Shown piece after piece: positions 62,285 to 64,000 of a DNA stretch of 64,000 bases (within the stretch, counting starts at the first letter, position 1; each line of letters begins with the position of its first letter). Below the pieces are notes generated by a model. The model was not told where the DNA came from and searched no databases. It saw only the letters and a list, made by a program, of their open reading frames with translations. The stretch lies in contig PLNT01000010.1 in NCBI GenBank assembly GCA_003141895.1, positions 76,112 through 140,111 of the forward strand. Direction: 5' to 3'. Position numbers and translations under genes: made by a program. Source of the DNA: Bacteroidales bacterium. GTDB lineage: Bacteria > Bacteroidota > Bacteroidia > Bacteroidales > VadinHA17.

Positions 62285-64000
62285 ATGTTATCATTAGCTG
62301 AGATCAGAACAAAGGCCGAAAGCTGGCTTAGTAAAGAGTTCAACGAAGAGACCCGTAAAGAGATTCGTGAAATGCTTGATAAGGATGAGAAAAAACTTAT
62401 TGATGCATTCTACCAGGATCTTGAATTTGGAACAGGCGGACTCAGAGGCATAATGGGCGCTGGAACAAACAGGATGAATATCTATACCCTGGGTATGGCA
62501 ACGCAAGGACTGTCGAATTACATTATAAAACAATGCGGTAACCAGGGTATAAAAGTCGCAATTGCTCATGATTGCCGTAATAACAGCCGGTATTTTGCTG
62601 AAACAACAGCAAACATTTTTTCTGCAAATGGTTTTGAAGTTTATCTCTTTGAAGCATTACGCCCGACACCGGAATTATCATATGCAATCAGACATTACAA
62701 ATGTCAGAGCGGCGTTGTAATAACCGCTTCACATAATCCCCCGGAATACAATGGTTATAAAGCGTACTGGAGTGACGGTGGACAGGTTGTAGCCCCCCAT
62801 GATGACGGAATCATTGAGGAAGTGAGGAAAATAACTTCGGTGAGTGATATTAAATTTAACGGTAAAAAAGAGAGGATTAAGATCATTGGCAGGGAAACTG
62901 ATGATTTGTTCCTGAACGAAGTGCAAAAATTGAGTCTTAACCCTGAAATTATTAAAAAGTTCAGCAATATTCCCATTGTCTACACTCCTATTCATGGTAC
63001 CGGAATAACCATGGTTCCACCCGCTCTGAAAAGGTTCGGTTTCACAAACATTTTAAATGTACCCGAGCAGGATATTACAGATGGAAACTTTCCGACTGTC
63101 AAATCACCAAATCCGGAAGAACCTGATGCCCTTAGGATGGCCATAAAAAAAGCTGTGGAAAAAAACGCCGAACTTGTAATGGCAACAGATCCCGATGCTG
63201 ACAGACTTGGACTGGCAGTAAGAAACAGGAAAGGAGATTTCATACTGCTGAACGGAAACCAGACTGGAGTTATTTTGATCTGGTATATACTGTCTCAATA
63301 TAAAGAGAGAAAGAAATACAAGGGAAATGAATATATCATTAAAACGATTGTTACATCCGATCTTATGGAAAGGATAGCCGAAGGTTATAATGTTGAATTT
63401 TTCAATGTTTTGACCGGATTCAAATTTTTCGCCGAGCTGATAAGGGAGAATGAAGGTAAAAAGAAATATATAGGAGGCGGGGAAGAAAGCTACGGGTTTC
63501 TGCCAGGTGATTATGTGAGAGATAAAGATGCGGTTTCCTCCTGTGCACTTGCTGCAGAAGCAACTGCGTGGGCAAAAAGTAAAGGAATGTCTCTTTTTGA
63601 ACTCCTTCTTGATATCTATGTAAATTTTGGTTTTTATAAAGAAAAACTCATAAATATTGTAAAAAAGGGGAAAGATGGAGCTGGTGAGATAAAAGCTATG
63701 ATGACGGGATACAGAGATAACCCTCCTGAAAAAATCAATAATAGCAAGGTGATCATTATAAATGATTACGAGAAACAGGTTTCGCATGACATAATTAAAG
63801 GCACAAAAACAAAAATCAATCTGATCAAATCGGATGTTCTGCAGTTTTTTCTTGCCGATGGAACAAAAATTTCAGTCAGACCTTCCGGAACAGAGCCTAA
63901 GATCAAATTCTATTTCAGTGTGAATACGAAACTGGCTTCATCTGATAAATTTGAAGAAACAGAAAAGATCCTGGATAAAAGGATTGCCGATATTACTGCA
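62285..64000 (+). CDS. Phosphoglucomutase/phosphomannomutase family protein (3' end cut by window edge)
   Basis: 572 codons from the ATG at 62285, open at the window end; few residues are probably missing. Family motifs: GTGGLRGIMGAG, catalytic Ser loop TASHNPPEYNGYKAYW, metal loop ATDPDADRLGLAV, sugar loop GGGEESYGFLPGD and phosphate loop RPSGTEPKIKFYF. It interconverts hexose 1- and 6-phosphates; the long form with this motif set usually acts on glucose or mannose. Next to rfbA it could supply glucose 1-phosphate. Confidence 0.95.
   Translation, partial: MLSLAEIRTKAESWLSKEFNEETRKEIREMLDKDEKKLIDAFYQDLEFGTGGLRGIMGAGTNRMNIYTLGMATQGLSNYIIKQCGNQGIKVAIAHDCRNNSRYFAETTANIFSANGFEVYLFEALRPTPELSYAIRHYKCQSGVVITASHNPPEYNGYKAYWSDGGQVVAPHDDGIIEEVRKITSVSDIKFNGKKERIKIIGRETDDLFLNEVQKLSLNPEIIKKFSNIPIVYTPIHGTGITMVPPALKRFGFTNILNVPEQDITDGNFPTVKSPNPEEPDALRMAIKKAVEKNAELVMATDPDADRLGLAVRNRKGDFILLNGNQTGVILIWYILSQYKERKKYKGNEYIIKTIVTSDLMERIAEGYNVEFFNVLTGFKFFAELIRENEGKKKYIGGGEESYGFLPGDYVRDKDAVSSCALAAEATAWAKSKGMSLFELLLDIYVNFGFYKEKLINIVKKGKDGAGEIKAMMTGYRDNPPEKINNSKVIIINDYEKQVSHDIIKGTKTKINLIKSDVLQFFLADGTKISVRPSGTEPKIKFYFSVNTKLASSDKFEETEKILDKRIADITA

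Noticed and set aside
63104-63787. Minus-strand frame of 227 codons inside the phosphohexomutase gene
   Set aside because: It lies opposite the metal-, sugar- and phosphate-loop region of the mutase and its product is low in complexity.

Overview
The window reads as a chromosomal segment of a Bacteroidota bacterium, most likely Bacteroidales-like. The basis is promoters of the form TTG-N18-21-TAnnTTTG, the lack of clear Shine-Dalgarno sequences, and families typical of the phylum: fused FeoA-FeoB, a BT_3928-type DoxX protein, a PD40-OmpA protein, SiaB/SiaC, a lysine-type phosphoglycerate dehydrogenase and an S1 protein with long charged ends. No rRNA or tRNA gene was recognised. Both edges cut genes: feoB on the left and a phosphohexomutase on the right.

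Layout. 1-8600: iron uptake (feoAB), a YhcH protein, a secreted PQQ-type beta-propeller, a DUF559 nuclease bracketed by palindromes, dacA-folP (c-di-AMP and folate), tmk, a DoxX-type protein and tpiA. 8700-21000: a 1501-residue exported protein of unknown role, a YfcE-like phosphoesterase, rsmE, an ECF sigma factor, uvrA, a lipoprotein/exported protein pair and a small helical-repeat protein. 21000-33600: a serC-serA-DUF1015-yggS operon, comB, gcvT, a PD40-OmpA envelope protein, an Hpt-STAS pair, clpB and a flavin reductase.

33600-45620 is an accessory island. It holds a truncated higA, an intact hicAB pair, a decayed metallopeptidase-like gene carrying short palindromic insertions, and a possible toxin tail with its immunity gene. 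It ends with a tight five-gene type I restriction-modification operon in the order hsdM, double PD-(D/E)XK protein, hsdS, AAA ATPase, hsdR. The ATPase lies between hsdS and hsdR, where PrrC-type suicide nucleases are known to sit, and its C terminus has an HEPN-like R-x4-H motif. hsdM is split by a one-base frameshift. This operon is the best candidate for an undescribed defence system.

45900-58200: a 1023-residue ABCG-like transporter, siaC/siaB, a THUMP RNA methyltransferase, an S41 protease, guaA, rnz, a STAS protein and rpsA. 58500-64000: ugd, rfbA, rfbC, rfbD and a phosphohexomutase, a surface-polysaccharide sugar-nucleotide cluster that lacks rfbB within view.

Almost every larger intergenic gap holds short inverted repeats of several families. 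Two copies of one composite repeat lie about 47 kb apart in opposite orientation, and some palindromes carry smaller palindromes at their centre. These repeats look mobile and are the second main point of interest.
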